A stretch of 40,411 nucleotides of DNA from SIG565 sp045590755 (GTDB lineage: Bacteria > Bacillota > Clostridia > Oscillospirales > Acutalibacteraceae). The DNA lies in assembly GCA_045590755.1 (NCBI GenBank), contig JAZNRP010000002.1, positions 1 through 40,411 on the forward strand, in the 5' to 3' direction. Both the position numbers and the translations under genes were made by a program. Under the pieces are notes generated by a model. That model saw only the letters and a list, made by a program, of their open reading frames with translations. It was not told the origin of the DNA and ran no database searches. Of the stretch, positions 39,969 through 40,411 are shown piece after piece (positions within the stretch are counted from its first letter, which is position 1; every line of letters starts with the position of its first letter).

Positions 39969-40324
39969 TTTCTTTTGGCATCGCCCCTTTCGAGTTCTAT
40001 GGATTTTTTTAGCCGTACAATTTCTCCATCTTTCTTTAATAATTCGCGTTCTAACAGAGCAATTTTGTATTCCAGTTGTTCTGTTGGCGTAAGTTCTTTT
40101 CTGCGTTCATACTTTGCCAACGGATTGCCAGGCTTGCGCTTGTTAACAAGCGCAGCTTCTCCGCCCTCTAAATATTGTTTTGTCCATTTGTGTATTTGCG
40201 AATGATATATGCCTGTTTCTTTTTGTAACTGTACACCGCTTTCACCGTTTAGCATACGTTTTACCAATTTCAGCTTTTCCTCTTTGCTGTGGGTAATATT
40301 TATTCCGCCTTTTGGTCTTCCCAT
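39965..40324 (-). CDS. IS3-family transposase OrfA
   Basis: A 119-residue protein with a helix-turn-helix in the first half (EEKLKLVKRMLNGESGVQLQ and GIYHSQIHKWTKQYL) and a C-terminal leucine-zipper-like helix (LEYKIALLERELLKKDGEIV). It binds the element ends and lends DNA binding to the OrfAB transposase. The frame ends AGA AAG TGA; a -1 slip on AAG enters OrfB. I choose ATG 40324 after AAGGAG; a TTG at 40333 in frame is less well placed. Confidence 0.92.
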   Translation of the reverse strand: MGRPKGGINITHSKEEKLKLVKRMLNGESGVQLQKETGIYHSQIHKWTKQYLEGGEAALVNKRKPGNPLAKYERRKELTPTEQLEYKIALLERELLKKDGEIVRLKKSIELERGDAKRK

Positions 40325-40360
40325 TACGATCAACTCCTTCCTTTTATCTTAACATAAAAA

Positions 40361-40402
40361 ATAGTGATGGTAGACACTCTTTTTAGTGTCTACCATCACT
40401 AT
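40361..40402. repeat. 18-bp perfect palindrome at the outer end of the IS element
   Basis: ATAGTGATGGTAGACACT (40361-40378) pairs with AGTGTCTACCATCACTAT (40385-40402) around 6 bases. The terminal repeat word GTGTCTAC occurs in both arms, so the true transposon end could be in either. Confidence 0.85.
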
Positions 40403-40411
40403 ATCACTTCA

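Larger units (their letters stand above)
39077..40393 (-). mobile_element. IS3-family insertion sequence (IS150-like), about 1.3 kb
   Basis: Two overlapping transposase frames lie between imperfect terminal inverted repeats: GTAGACACaAAAAA at 39077-39090 and its inverse ending GTGTCTAC at 40386-40393. The exact ends and a target duplication could not be fixed, since the outer repeat at the right lies within a larger perfect palindrome (40361-40402). All catalytic residues of the DDE transposase are intact, so the copy may be active. Confidence 0.82.

Overview
The window is a dense chromosomal segment of a low-GC, endospore-forming clostridium, most likely an Oscillospiraceae/Ruminococcaceae-type gut anaerobe. 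The evidence is two spore genes (spoVAC, ypeB), an ispH gene fused to ribosomal protein S1 domains (a clostridial arrangement), indolepyruvate:ferredoxin oxidoreductase (iorAB), AT-rich spacers, strong purine-rich ribosome binding sites, TTGACA/TATAAT promoters and frequent TTG starts. The species cannot be named from the sequence alone.

Layout. 1-4.8 kb: PnuC-type vitamin transporter, orphan spoVAC, VanZ-like protein, DegV fatty-acid-binding protein and a small run of membrane proteins (YesL-like and unknowns). 4.9-8.2 kb: DUF6062-like cysteine protein divergent from an OGG1-type 8-oxoguanine glycosylase, then a DUF2156-GNAT fusion. 8.2-12.3 kb (minus): metallophosphoesterase, tig, clpP, clpX, the protein folding and degradation block. 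12.4 kb: a 55-residue DUF1540 protein. 12.6-16.9 kb (minus): rplS, lepB, rbgA, rnhB, yraN-like, thrC, with overlapping starts and stops. 17.1-18.4 kb (minus): ypeB. 18.5-24.3 kb (plus): cysteine desulfurase, thiI, an unusual CinA/PncC-membrane-sortase-like fusion and a second membrane protein. 24.3-30.5 kb (minus): rny, then HI0933-family flavoprotein, cmk, plsC, ispH-S1, the last four joined by ATGA, TAATG and TTGA overlaps. 30.7-32.4 kb (plus): short-chain dehydrogenase and cysK. 32.5-33.3 kb: two tRNA-Ser genes, a block of repeats and a tRNA-Ala. 33.4-38.9 kb (minus): acyl-CoA ligase, iorA, iorB, comM. 39.1-40.4 kb: an IS3-family insertion sequence whose outer end lies close to the window edge.

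How genes work together. The desulfurase and ThiI form a sulfur relay for 4-thiouridine in tRNA and possibly thiamin. Tig, ClpP and ClpX handle nascent-chain folding and proteolysis. The acyl-CoA ligase with IorAB suggests aryl-pyruvate/arylacetyl-CoA chemistry. Cmk, PlsC and IspH-S1 are a housekeeping operon.

The most unusual content is (a) the 841-residue protein at 20844-23369, in which a CinA-like cytoplasmic half is joined through one membrane segment to an external class B sortase-like domain whose His, Cys and Arg are all replaced, followed by an operon partner of similar topology; and (b) the non-coding block at 32751-33187, with a mirrored array of a 9-base word between small palindromes and pieces copied from the neighbouring tRNA-Ala.
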